64,000 nt of DNA from Isoperla grammatica. Taxonomy: Eukaryota; Arthropoda; Insecta; Plecoptera; Perlodidae. The translations under genes and the position numbers were made by a program. Where the stretch lies: contig OX246744.1 in assembly GCA_945910005.1 (NCBI GenBank), positions 6,261,973 to 6,325,972 on the forward strand, written 5' to 3'. The notes under the pieces are model-generated. The model had not been told where the DNA came from. It did no database searches and was given only the letters and a program-made list of their open reading frames with translations. Positions 49,494-62,535 of the stretch are shown here, in pieces. Position 1 is the stretch's first letter, and every line of letters begins with the position of its first letter.

Positions 49494-52400
49494 GATCTCA
49501 AATAAGAAACCCGAGAACAAATCCAACGTCCGAGTGTAATTGTTGCTATTCCAACGTGATCGCCGTGAACTGCCATGTTAGCCATTTTTATTTACTTTAT
49601 GGGGAATCACCTAAAAAAAAAATGTAACAGTTTAATATTGTGGTATCCAATTACCTACTTGTTATTAATTAATGCGTGGTACTTTAACTTTGTTCTAAAT
49701 CTGGATCGACTCTATGCGGGTGATTTTTATAACAAAGCATTTTGGCTACTCCGATATTTTTATGGTGTTCACTATATGTATGATAAGTCAACTGATTTTT
49801 GTAGGGATATTTGAACTTCAAAGGTTAACTGACAGAAACGTAGAGTAGCGTAGAGTAGAGTCATAGAATTATGCAAAGGGTAAAACGCAGCAACAATCGA
49901 GTCGTTTGCTGCAATCTGGAATTGCAAAATAGTGCCTCCATCGAAAACAGTGGAAAATGCCGTAGCATTGGCCTGCTCTGTTTTAAATAAGGTATTTTAA
50001 TTGTGTTTTGAATCCCTTTGTATCATTTAATGTGTCGTTCTTTCAAATTGTTGTGTTTTCGTACAATCGAGTCAATTTTCGGTTTGCTTTCGAATATAAT
50101 TTTGAAGCTATTTTTGTCCGTATTGATCATATGGGACATTGTTCTTTTGCGTCACCAGTGAACAGGGGTTACTTGGATTTGATTATTATTATAAAAAAAA
50201 AATTGACGGTTTTTTAGTCTGATATTTTAGATTTGGATGAGGTGATACTGAACCAAAATTAGTGTCGAACGTAAACGGTAATTTTGTAGCGTTGTAATTA
50301 TCGACTAGAGAATGTGTATTGCTCGGTTCCGTTAAATGTCTTGCGACATGTTAGAAGCTTTAGAGAGAGGTAATCAATGTTGATGGCTACTTTTAAGAGG
50401 ATGAGGGACACATATTTTGGCAATGGGCAGGTCTTGCGAGTCTAGTTTCTGAAGATCAACCACATCTGACATATACACAAATTTGCACGTGTGTCGAGGA
50501 AGGATGTATATGAACGTCTTAGGTCGTTGATAATCATCATGTCTTATAGATCAGCCAGTGAAAAAATATGGAGATTTACTTTTTATAACTAAAAAATCCA
50601 AAGTATGAAAATCGATATTTTTTAAAAATGTTGATCTTTATTAATTTTCAGATAAGTGCAACTGTAGAGACTTGCAATTATGTAACTTGTACAAATGTGC
50701 AAAATTGTGTTGGCTGTGCAAAATTTACTTGTGTGTGTTGTGCTCAAAAAGTGTCCTATTTCCTCTTGATGAATAATTAAGTAATTGTACTTTTCTAAAA
50801 TGAGTAAGATCTTAATTGTTAGATGTATTGTGTTGGGATGGGCAAAAACAAAAAATATCTAATCAATTATTAACATTTAAAGAAAGAAAAATTGAAACTT
50901 TATGATTTCAAATTTATTTTTTAATTTACTATACCTATTCTTAAAACTTGAAAGTCAATATTTTACAATCTTCATTGTTTTTTGGTGCACATTTCCTAAA
51001 ATAAGAAAAATAGAAGTATTAAATAAATACCTATGCCCACATTTTTTAAAACTTGATTATCAATAATTTAATACATTTTCGATAATAACGATGAATCGAT
51101 AATTCAGTGTTACATCAGCCCATCCCTATTGTTGTGCATTTGATTCATTATTCATTGTATTTCCTAATTCAACTACCCCAAATGTTGATAACATTAAAGC
51201 ATGTATATAAAAGCCTTCTACCTACAAATAATGTCCAAAATTAATTTTATAAGAATTGTCGGTGAAAAAGTTTTTTCTAAAGAACTCGCACAAACACGTC
51301 GAGTTATCGTCGTAAACAAACCTTTATTTGTTATCACCAAACGAACTCCGCCACATTATACAGGGTGGATATTTTTGCTAACACCACTGACTCGCGTTTT
51401 AAGTCGAGGCCTTGCCATAACCGTAATACTTACTTAACTTTAACATGTGTTTCATAGGCAGCGAATCAAACTAAGTTTGTACATTTGGAACTAATATATA
51501 ATAAGTGATATTTTTTATGTTTTTAACAAACAATCGAGGTGCCTAACATACTAGTTGGCCTTAAAAAAAGGCCTTGAAAGTTGTGTTAAAATTTAAATAA
51601 CGTACATTTTTAGTGTGAAATAATATTTGAGTCAGTTTTTGAATAACATAGAAATAATTATACTGTTCTACGAGTAGGATAATTCTAGCTTTAAGCGTGT
51701 GAACTAGGGAGTACGTAGTATTAGCCTACGTAGTATTTTTCATATGAATGTAAATTATTGAATCGTAATAATTATTATATTAAACAAAATTAGTTACAAA
51801 TCACTATTTTATTACCTACAATATCCTAATGTTGTGTCCCTTGACAGCAAGAAGAAGACATTTCCATGGAATATTATTTTTTCACCACTGTATCGACAAA
51901 TTCTCCCGAGCCTGAACATCTTGTCATACCGTTACATGGCAATGGCGTACATACTCCTCTTGAGAAAGAGAGAGAGGTAGAGAGAGTGAGTAGCCTTACT
52001 AGTCTTACAGGTGATTAGATTAGATTAGATTAAACACTTCAAGGCTGCAAATGGGCCATAACTGCCTAGTGGCAACTTGTCCAACCCCCCCCCTCCCTCA
52101 TCTCTTTTTCATATGCCTCATTCTATTTCTAAATTTGCTTACAGTGCGCCGGAGTTTGTGTTAGGGGTAGGGGGCGGGGGTGTTTCTCATCTAGTTTTGG
52201 CTAATTATTTTCCTAAACAAATTAGATCGATTGATTCTTTGACATTTTGTTGTGAGTGTGATGAGAGTGGGGATGGATCATTTATAAATGGACAGTCCCT
52301 AAATTAAATTAGCTACACCTCAGTTAACTTACAGAAAGAGATATTCTAGAAATAGGCTCTAACGAAAGCATATTGTAGGTTATTTATTAACTTTCGTAGG

Positions 52401-52500
52401 CCTTGTCATAGGTTTAAGAAACTATCGAGGGGTTAGGGACCGGTCATGGACCGGTGACATTTGTGTTTAAAAATGGTGGATTTTATTGGCCAATAAGAAA
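49494..52500 (+). other. Gene B 3' UTR and downstream AT-rich sequence
   Basis: Non-coding. One candidate polyadenylation hexamer, AATAAA near 51022, is not distinguishable from background in such AT-rich DNA. A possible hAT-like end pair lies at about 50837 and 51127 (GGGATGGGC and GCCCATCCCTA) without a clean duplication. Confidence 0.4.
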
Positions 52501-53272
52501 ACGGGGGCTGGTTCGTGACGTCATTCTAAGTATCAAGTTGCAGTGACTTTAATAATAGCGCACAAATCGGTGACGGTTCGCTGAACTTCCACAAAAAAAC
52601 AGCTGATTCTGGCAGCCATTCATTTCATTGACTTTTAACTCGCGATTAGTAAACCATGCGATTGTTTATTATAAAAATAATCAATACTGATTCACAAAGG
52701 AATGAAAAACCGCTTTAAGATATGCAAAGATTATTCATTCAACATATTGGAATATTCGATTATTAATCAACTATGTAAATGGGAATACTACGCGCTATTC
52801 AGTCTGCTTTGGTCTGTGTGTGACATAATTAGGTTAGCCTCGAGGGCCTGTTTACTTCCCCCCTTTGTCATGTCTGGTTTCGTTCTGCGAATCTGTTGAG
52901 TGTTTTTGCTGATGTTAGTCTCGTGATGAGTTGGTGCTGCGCACATTAGCCTACGGTAGCGACCGAGTAAATTGCGCTTGTGTTCTTATTATTAGCCAAT
53001 ATTGTGCGTCGAGGTATATCCTAGGCTAATATCCTATCCACTTCATTTGCCAACGACGTAATATTTACGCCTCTATTTATACTTGTTTAGGACAGATCTA
53101 CGAAAACATTACGTAATCTAATTTATCCGTATGGTGAGTGTGTTTTCACTGTTAAATTCTAAATGTTAGCGCGTAAAATGCGAAGTGCGGAAGTGTTTTC
53201 AACAGTGTAATTTTGAACAGTGGACAAACAAACAGACTCATCTACTTAGCACAGACTTATAAAGTGTTTGGT
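52501..53272 (+). promoter_or_regulatory. Upstream region and 5' leader of the RETREG gene
   Basis: No coding signal. The transcription start is not visible. The leader probably begins within a few hundred bases of the ATG at 53273, since no acceptor sits directly before it. Confidence 0.35.
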
Positions 53273-53493
53273 ATGGCTGAACGTGTAAAAGAGTGGTTTT
53301 CACGTCTAAAGAAGTGGACTTTACCGAATTTGGGATATTTCAAAGCAGCAGCACCTGTTGACACCCCAGAAGAACATTTGACTAAAGCATTAGGAAAATA
53401 TGAATCATACGTCTTCAAAATACAAAGCATTTTGAAATGGGAGGATCCTCTTATCAGTGTATTGTGCATTTTAGCTGCTAACTTTGTCTTCTG
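53273..53493 (+). CDS. RETREG coding exon 1
   Basis: ATG at 53273 with an in-frame stop upstream. Encodes MAERVKEWFSRLKKWTLPNL, EEHLTKALGKYESYV, LKWEDPLISVLCILAANFVF plus two bases of a Trp codon. Donor GTAAGT at 53494. Confidence 0.93.
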
Positions 53494-56400
53494 GTAAGTA
53501 GAGCTTCTTGTTTACATGACCTTGACCCAGAGGTTCCTAGGCCTAGCCCAAGGATGTTAGCGTAAACTTATTAGCCATGGCTCTACGTAGCCTAGGGTCT
53601 AGCATTCAGGGTTAGGTAGGCCCTATACCTGGGCCTCTAGGCCTAGGTTTGGTGCATAATTGACCAGGAAGAGCTTAACAGTGCCATTACAGTTCAATTG
53701 GTCTTTTGATTGGATTGGTCGCTCAAGTAGGGGCTTTAAGGTCTGTGCCGTCGGATAATGTTAACTGCAACGGCAACTTTAAACTTCCTATCCGGTTATC
53801 ATTTGGCACTTTTCATTCAATGGCTTGCAAGTTGCACTGAGTGTGCACTGATACATCTATTGTATTGTTGTGTATTGTTCTAATTGTTAAAGGTGCACTC
53901 AGTGCGGTCCAGTGCACCTATTGGAAAACGCCAATTATTCGTTTGCCACAATGCACATTGCCATATGCCATTAACGGAGACTATTTTTCATAGTAATTGT
54001 ATCGGGCATGTTCGCCAAGATAAATTACTTAGTTTTAGTTAACATTACTGAAATTGGGCCTGCCTGGTAACCTTTATAAAATTATTCTTCCTTTCAGGTT
54101 TGTTGTCAGCTTCGAATGTCGCTTTTATGGGTTTTTATTTTCGTCGCTGCTTGCGTGTTTCGTTTACGACATGTGGGTTGACCACATTTGGCCAGAGATC
54201 TCGATACCCACAGATGAAAAAATGGAAACTGAAGAGTGGACTCCTCAACATCCAAGGTAAACCAAAACTACGACCGTTTGCCAGGTGTAAATTAGCTATC
54301 GTAAAGTAAACCCATCACCCAACTAATACTCTCGACTAATCTGTCGAACAGTAGCCCTACTCTCATTTCCTTATTTCCTTGTCATTAATCATTCCTTCCA
54401 TGTGTAGTGGTACCTACCTAGTATTGTAATTTATTTACATGACTGATACATAGTAACAGTATGAGTGGTTCTTGTTTCAAGACAGTGAATGCGGTAGTCT
54501 AAAAGTTAAGAAAAAGTAGCTGCATACATTAAAATAAAAGTAATGCCAATATCTGACATATTGCCAAGTCATTGAATTAATATGTAACTTTCTTCACAAT
54601 GAAATAGTACTGTGGACACACATGTACTGTGGACATGCATATGATCATTCATCAATGAAGTAGAAATTCGTTAACTAAATTTATTTGTTCAAAAATGGAA
54701 CTTTTGATCACATTGGGCAAAAAATGCCTAACTAGAGACATATTTGTTTCCAAAACTGACTTAGTTCCCTCTCTGAATATGTATCACGTTTGGAATTTAA
54801 GTCCCGTGAATATTCTCTTCTTCAAGACAGATCTTGCATTACATTTATCCAGGATGTTGAAAGATATTTTCAAGAACACTTCCTTAATTTACAGTGTCAC
54901 TGTTCTATTTCTGTATAGCTAGCTACATATACACAAAAGTAAAACACGTTAACATTGCATCTTCCCGAGGCATAATTGCGACAATTCACGATAATATGCA
55001 GAGCTCTCACTTTGTCAGTGTCACAGTGCCAAGCAGGAATCTCGGTAACATAATGATTAGTTAGACAACTTGGGCCTCTGTGTCCAGAGCAAGCTTTTGT
55101 GATTGATTAACTAGTAGATAGCAATATGTATGTGTGTGTGCATGCTGGATATTGTGTGGACTGTAGGATTATTAAGTTAATTTATGATTATGCAAAGTGT
55201 AAGTTGGTTGAACTCTCTCCCTTGCTCTCGTTTTTAATGAAGAAACGAAGGTTCAAAGCCCTTTGACTGAAATACAATCTTGATTAGCCTCTTTGATAAT
55301 AATGTGCAAAGTTGATACACGTAGACGCCGATTAGATGGAATAGTTGTTGCGTGTAAGGACGGGATCTATCAGCTTACCTTCAGTTAGGATTACGAACTC
55401 GAGAGTTGACATTGAAAGGTGGGTGGTTTACATGAATAACGAGACGTTTCGACAGAAGGTGCGAGGAGTTCTTCAAAACCTTGTGTCGTGCCTTTTCAAT
55501 GTCATTCTTTTAACTCTCAAGTTTGCCATCTTACTAGATGGTTAGATCCTGATCTAACAATTAACAGTTTCCTAATACTTCAAATACAATCAAATTTCAA
55601 TGAATAACAAAATTTGTTTGATCCAAACATTGGAAAAAGTTTATTTTAATTTCAGTAACGTGTATGTGTTGTAGGCCTACAATTTTAAGTTGTAAGGCCT
55701 ACTATTTGGTAAATTTTTTTGTGTATTATTGACTTATTGTTAGTTTTTGCTGTTTTCCTTCATAGAAAAGGTGTTGAGAGTTTTCCTGTTGGCTCGTATC
55801 ACACTAGATTACTAAAAAAAATGTTCTCTATTTTCAGTGGGGTACTATCAGTTCCAGAAATCAGTCATTACATAAGCCAAACAAACTACTTCCTCAAAGA
55901 CTCTTACATTTACTTCAAGACACTTCGAACAGAGCATCCAGCCGTTGTGAGTATACCGTACAAGATACAGTTCCGTTGTCCGTGATGCATGCATGTAGCC
56001 TACCCTCTACCACACGTTCACTTGTTAACTTCGAAACAACGTATGAGTTGGCAATTTTCTTTTTTTTTAAATAGTAGTATACATGTACAAGTTTTGTGCT
56101 TCTTCACTCTCCCTTATCTTCCTGATTTAAAAGAATGAAAGAAACGGATTATTCGCGTGTGTTTGACACTAATTTAACTCATAGATTATTCACGCGTCTG
56201 GAATCCCCAAAGCCGGTTTCTTTATGACAATGAACGAAAAAAAAATCAATGCTACACTACATAAAAAAAAGTGAAAACTGAGCTCTGAACAGTTATTCAG
56301 TTCTTACTTCTTATGAACCCAAATTCACTTTTTTGATGTTTTGTAGCATGATTGAGATATGATGGTAAAATGGTTAATTTGGCATGTTTTAATATTGGTG

Positions 56401-59400
56401 GTAATCTTTAAGTTAAGTTAAGGTTTAAGTTGGGAAATGTACAACTGACGTTTCACTGTACCCAACCTCTCTCTCTCTCTCTCAATGTCATTATTCCATT
56501 TCGTAAGATGTTTGTCTCATCAATTCGTACAACACCAAGGTCAGCAAACTGGTTGTTTGTGTTATTCATAACTAAGGCTTGGTTGTATGTTATCTTGTAA
56601 ACAATGTAGGCCTACCCGCTTATGTCTGCATATACAGTATTCCTTTGGCTCTAAAGATGCCACATGGTCATATTGAATATAATCAGTTGTTTTAATCAGA
56701 TGACTTTAAAGATTGGATTTGTATTATATAACTAAATGTATGCACAAGTGAACCTTATGTTTAAAAGTTGGTTGGGAGTTCCTTTCATGTCTGTCTGAAA
56801 AAGGCAATTTTTTTTTTGGCAAGCTTTGGCTTTGTGCACTTTATTTATGCATCCAGAGACATGTAATGTACATAACAAAAGCATCGAAACAAATGTTAAA
56901 AAACAAAGGAAATGTAAATTTACCAGTGTAGGCATATTTAACAGTACGAAAGGACACCCTAATCAATACAATCGGTGATTTATTTATTTATTGTGTATCT
57001 ATATTCAGTTAAACTAAAATGGATTTAGAAAGGAGGTCAATAAATAGAACTATGCATATAAATTATAATGGAAAAAAAATCATAAACTTGCAGAATTACG
57101 AAAACAAAATCTCAAAAAAAAAAATCACTAGACCAACTACTGCACAAACGATCATTTGTAGCGACGGGATCATTAATTAAGCAAGCAGACGCTAATTATT
57201 ACGAGAGCGAATCGTCGTTCTAGCTCTCCGACTGTGGTACCAGTTCGTGTGGGGTCACTTGACAAACACACAGTATTACATTGCTGCTCTTATCACTAAT
57301 CAGTACATTGATTGATTGTGTCAATTTATTATATTTCCAGCTCTTATCTTTCCAATAGCTAATAAACGATGACGTACGGCGGAGGAGGGATCCACAACAA
57401 GTCTGTAGATAGAATGTTTACCCGCTATACGTGCTACTTTAGCGGTTCCGTCTAGTTGTTCTGCGAGTTTGTTTGTGCACTTCCTGTTGCAATTTTATTT
57501 ATTTATTTAATGTCTATCCGGGTTCCTAATGAGACGATATTATAGATAGAATGAATTTCCCTGGTCCACAATAGTGTGTAGAAAATTGTACCAAACGGGC
57601 ATTTTGACCTATTTATGATCTCCTTCATTGCCATAGACACCCAAGCACATGTCTTTTTACTTAACTTCTTTATAATGAACTCTTGAGGGCCAAATTATTT
57701 TGTTATAAAGAACATTTCTTTATAAAAATGGTACCTTTACATGCATAAGAACCTTCTGGGAGTTTGTTATATAGATCATTTTGTTATAAATACGTTTTTT
57801 ATAAAGAAGTTTCACTGTTTTTGTTTTAGTGATGCACACTGTACAGATCTACAGTATATACTCTTTGCCCAAAGCAATGTCATTCATTGAATTATTAATT
57901 TCTTGCGCGCTGCGATGGCTTTCATGTTCGTGCCAAAGACCTTAGACTGTATACATGTATAGTACCGCTCACTTCTCAGTGACGCAATTTTCATGAAAGT
58001 TAGCTGCGTTGAAGCGACAACTGACTGACTATTTTTATTCTCTTCCAGCTTATCTTATCTCGACTTTTACGACTGTTAACAAAAGGTGGCGTTTTAAAAA
58101 TGATTTAGAGTCATTCCCCCAAGTACATATGTACTGGGATAAATCAAGACAAGTCAAAAATCAGTTTTATAACTGAATAGTGAATAGGATAGACATTATA
58201 GAAATAGAAATAAATAATAAATACAACCATGTTATCTGTTTTTTTTTTTATGTTTTTTTTTAAATAATTCAAGATATGTCCGAGTTTCCACTGTCTGTTG
58301 TGATTCGCTTATTTTTTCCTGACATTTGGATACAAAATTATGTATATTTCCCTGACTTTCTAAAGGAGAACCCTGACCTACTCAAATCTGTTCGACGGAT
58401 AACTTGTTCTCGCTACGCCAAGCTTTGAAATGATCTCAACGAATTGATAAACGAATATTTCTAAGATTTTCATCAATTTTACTTTCATAAGCTGTCCGAA
58501 TCCACCAAACTTTGTTAATCTCCGATCTAGTAATCTCGGATTGGTTTCCAGATGGTTTCTACAAACATTGTTTGCAAAATACATTGTGATTTTCCCAATT
58601 GCCATGTTTATTATAAAGAGAGAATCTCCGACGAACGCTTATCTCAGCACCAAAAGTTCGACGAGACCGGGCGTAACGACAACAAATAATCTGTTTTTTC
58701 TGCTTCTCTTTCCAGTTCTGTTGCGAGATGTGCGTCATATTGGGCGTACTCGCCATGATCGGCCGAACGGTTCCCGGAACGGTGATCAGCTACTGCATCC
58801 TCATGTCGATCCTGATCGGTCCGGGCATCGTCATTCACGTCCTGCCTCGGAGTACCGTCGACAGGCTCACCAACATCGTCTCAAACTTGAGACTACGAGC
58901 CAAAGGTACGTGCTCGCCGGTCGTGATTTGAAATTATCAAGTGTTGTTGCCCTGAATCGGTATTAGATTAGTTAACTTGTGATCTGTTGTAGTACATAGA
59001 ATGTTATTTTTAAAAATCAATAGGCCCTAACCTAGAAAATTTAAGTTGATGGATGTCAATTGGCTGGAAGAGTTCGAGTGCTTGGATAGGATCAAAAAGT
59101 TCACCTACCTAAATGAGTAGCTAACATGATGAATTTGAGAATTCAAATTTGACATTTTGTCAACATGATGACCCATCACGTTGATCCACTGAATTTGTTC
59201 CCCGATAAACCGATAGGCCAACGAGATCAAGGAGTGTGCGGCGCATTGGTTTATTCCTGAGTAGCTTTCAATGGTGACGGTCCGGGCTTCGATTCCCGGT
59301 TCTGGCTGGGGTGTTTTAACTTTGAAATTCGAGACTTTAATCTATCTTCTAGTCTATATGATATTATTTGAGTAGTAGCTGGTAGCCATACTTAGGATAG

Positions 59401-62400
59401 CCATCTTCCTCTTGAGTGATCAAGACCTCGTGTCGAAACGTCTTATGATTTTTGTTTTTATGTCTTCGATGTTTAGTTTTAATTCTCAAATTCGTCATCT
59501 ACATAGCTGTTGGATCCTATCCCTACATTATAATATTCCGGTCGATTAGCATCTATCAACATAACCTATAACATACGATACTTAATTGGAACTCAGAACA
59601 AGATAAAACATGTTCTAGTCAGGGGAAAGGTACAGAAGGACGACAGCTTACCTGAGAAAGTAGATAGGTCGCTTTGAGAAACATATAGATGAGAAGACAA
59701 ATAAACTGAGACGTTTTGTACGTTTCTCATCTAGATATGTTTCTCAAAGCGACCTATCTACTTTCTCAGGTAAGCTTCTGTACCTTTCTCCTCACTAGAA
59801 CATGTTTTATCTTGTTCCGAGTTCCAATTAACTCAGCCATTTGGCCTCTCCAACTATACACTATATGATAGTTAAATACATGAATAGGTATATTTAAAAA
59901 AATAAATACATAATAAATAAAAACCTACAAAATGAATGCAAAAAGGTTTTTGACTGTTTTTTTTTTTTTACAGAGACAGACAGCGAGGTGGACGAACTGT
60001 TGCCGGACGGCTCTGAGGCCAACATGGCGTTGTTCCAGGAGGCGCTGGACGGAGACAACTCGGACAGGGAGGACACCAACGAGTTTGGCCTTGACGCAGG
60101 TGCGTTGCGCGTTGATTCATTTAAATAAATAAAAAAATAAATAAATAAAAAAAAATAAAAAAAAAAATAAATAAATGAATTCACATCTATCACTCCAAGG
60201 CCGATTCGGAACAACTTTGAATTTATTGAGTGCTTCGTTGCTAGGACGGCTCCAAAGTCACCGTTTACTCATTCCTAAGCCAAGAAGTGATGGAATTGAA
60301 TCCACATTTGCCAAACAACTTGCGCCGAGACGACGGTCGTAGTTCCAAGCGAACATTTAATTTAACCATGAAATAATTGTAGATGCATTACTGGACAGGC
60401 CTACGTCTGAGAGTAAATCAGTGTCCCACTAAACTAAAGTAAAAATTGTGGGTAGCTAGATACCGTATTATCAGGGCCTACATGTAACAAAACAATATTT
60501 ATGTAAATCTGACACATTTGGATAAAATCTAATCGGATTTAATACAAACGTAATGAACTTTACATTTTGTTTTGTTATCTGTAGACCCTGATTATGTCTA
60601 GCTGCGCTATCTACCCACGATTTCGATTTTGGAAGTTGTTTTAAAGATGCGAACGGGAAACCTTATATTCTCACACTTTTTGAGCTCTGACTGCTGCAAA
60701 ACTCTTAGGCCCGAATGCATAGTTCACAACTCAAGTCTTCCTCAACTCAGCCTCTCCTCAGGCTCGCCCAACCACCAATCACGGAACGGCATTGCCATGT
60801 GGAGGGCTCTGTGATTGGTGGCTAGGTGAGGCTGAGGAGAGGCTGAGTTGAGGAGGGCTTGAGTGTGAACTATGCATTCGGCCCTTAGCCGTCCTCTTCT
60901 AGAACCTTCAATTCTGTAACCTATTCAATTGTGTAAAATTGTGGATATATATGCTACTGCTATCTATTGGTTGTCGGTACAAAATTAATTTTGCGTATAA
61001 AGCATGTTCAAGTTCCTCTCAATTTGTATTCAGAATTGAAAGAGTGTTGAATTTACAAATTTGCCATCTGTCTCATAAAGTGTGGAATACTAGTGTCATC
61101 TTCTATTCATGCAGCTTTGGAACTCTGTTCTTACCCTACGTGTATTTATAAACTCGATTACTCGTTTGTTTCGTTCCGACTTACGTCCGGGCGGTTGTGG
61201 GATGTGAATTGTGAAGCGCATATTTTATTGACGTTTCGTTGCCAAACGATCGTGTGTCACGGTCTGTTAAATTTAGCTCTGTGCTTTTGTGTGTAAGTTG
61301 CTGGTTTTATTGTCTTTTGTCTGCAAATATGAACTTGCACAATGCACACAGTGGGTGATTTTCACTCAACATCCATAGATCTGCAGGAGGATATAAATTA
61401 GGACTGGGCTCTGAGTATGACTTACTGAATGGATAAATTTTTATTGGATAATCTTCAGTGAGCCCGGTCTTACAATCTCCTAATAGGAAAGTTATTTTTA
61501 GCAATTTAGCTAGGCCTATTTGGAGGATTTCAAGAGTTTTGATTGGTCGTTGCCATGGAGAAAACAAGCTATTTGACGAATAAGCAGTTAATGGCACATT
61601 GTAAGACTGGACCTTTAAGTATAATATTATCTATCGCCTCTCTTTTTCACTTTTTCCTCTTTCAATCGGCTACTCTTGTCTTCGTTTTCCTTTTTTTACA
61701 GTTTTATTTTATAAATCATACCAACCAATGTGTACCTTTATCTCCTGCAAATATTTAAGGTTTTTTTATCAGGCACCAATTTCTTGCTAATGGTTTGAAA
61801 ACTAGTTCCAGTTCACGGTAAATGAGGCAAATAAAACTAGAAATATAATTTTACTAGTACAGTATTAGTAATTTTTACCATGCTGGTAAAATAATTTGCA
61901 CATTTAAATAGTAGGCCTATCTAGGCAATATAGTGTGGCATTATTGGCTGATAAGAATTCAAGGTACGGGTACACGAAAGAACCGAACACTTGCACAAGA
62001 GGATAATGCACCAAGGTTTACAGTTCATTAGTCACGTTGTTGTTGAAAACATCTGTGTGTACGGTTCTTTATACCAGGAATAGCCCGTAACTTGCACACA
62101 CATGCACGCACGCACATGTGAGGGGCTTGGCACACTTCCACTTTCGTTTGTTTAGTGAAGCACAGTAGGCCTACTGTATCTATTTCCGTACTAGCATTTT
62201 GGCAAGCATCCGAACCGTTTGATTTTTGTGCTGTATTGCACGAATGATTCAGCTATTATTATTGTTATTATTATTATTATTATTATGTTATTTCCCTTCT
62301 TCTCTTCTCTCATTTGCACCATCGGGCTCCTCTTGAGCCAAGACGATGCGAGAGTGCACCCTAGGGTGGCGGCCGAAAGATGGTGGTGACAATGTAGCTC

Positions 62401-62436
62401 ATAGGCTGAGGACCTTGCGCACGATATTAGTTATTA

Positions 62437-62535
<99 letters not shown>

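Noticed and set aside
50837..51127. A fourth hAT-like element
   Set aside because: GGGATGGGC and GCCCATCCCTA ends are suggestive, but the flanking 8-mers do not match, so it is only mentioned under the 3' region.
52077..52307. 76-residue frame downstream of gene B
   Set aside because: No recognisable domain and no splice or paralogue support. Possibly a retroelement scrap, not claimed.
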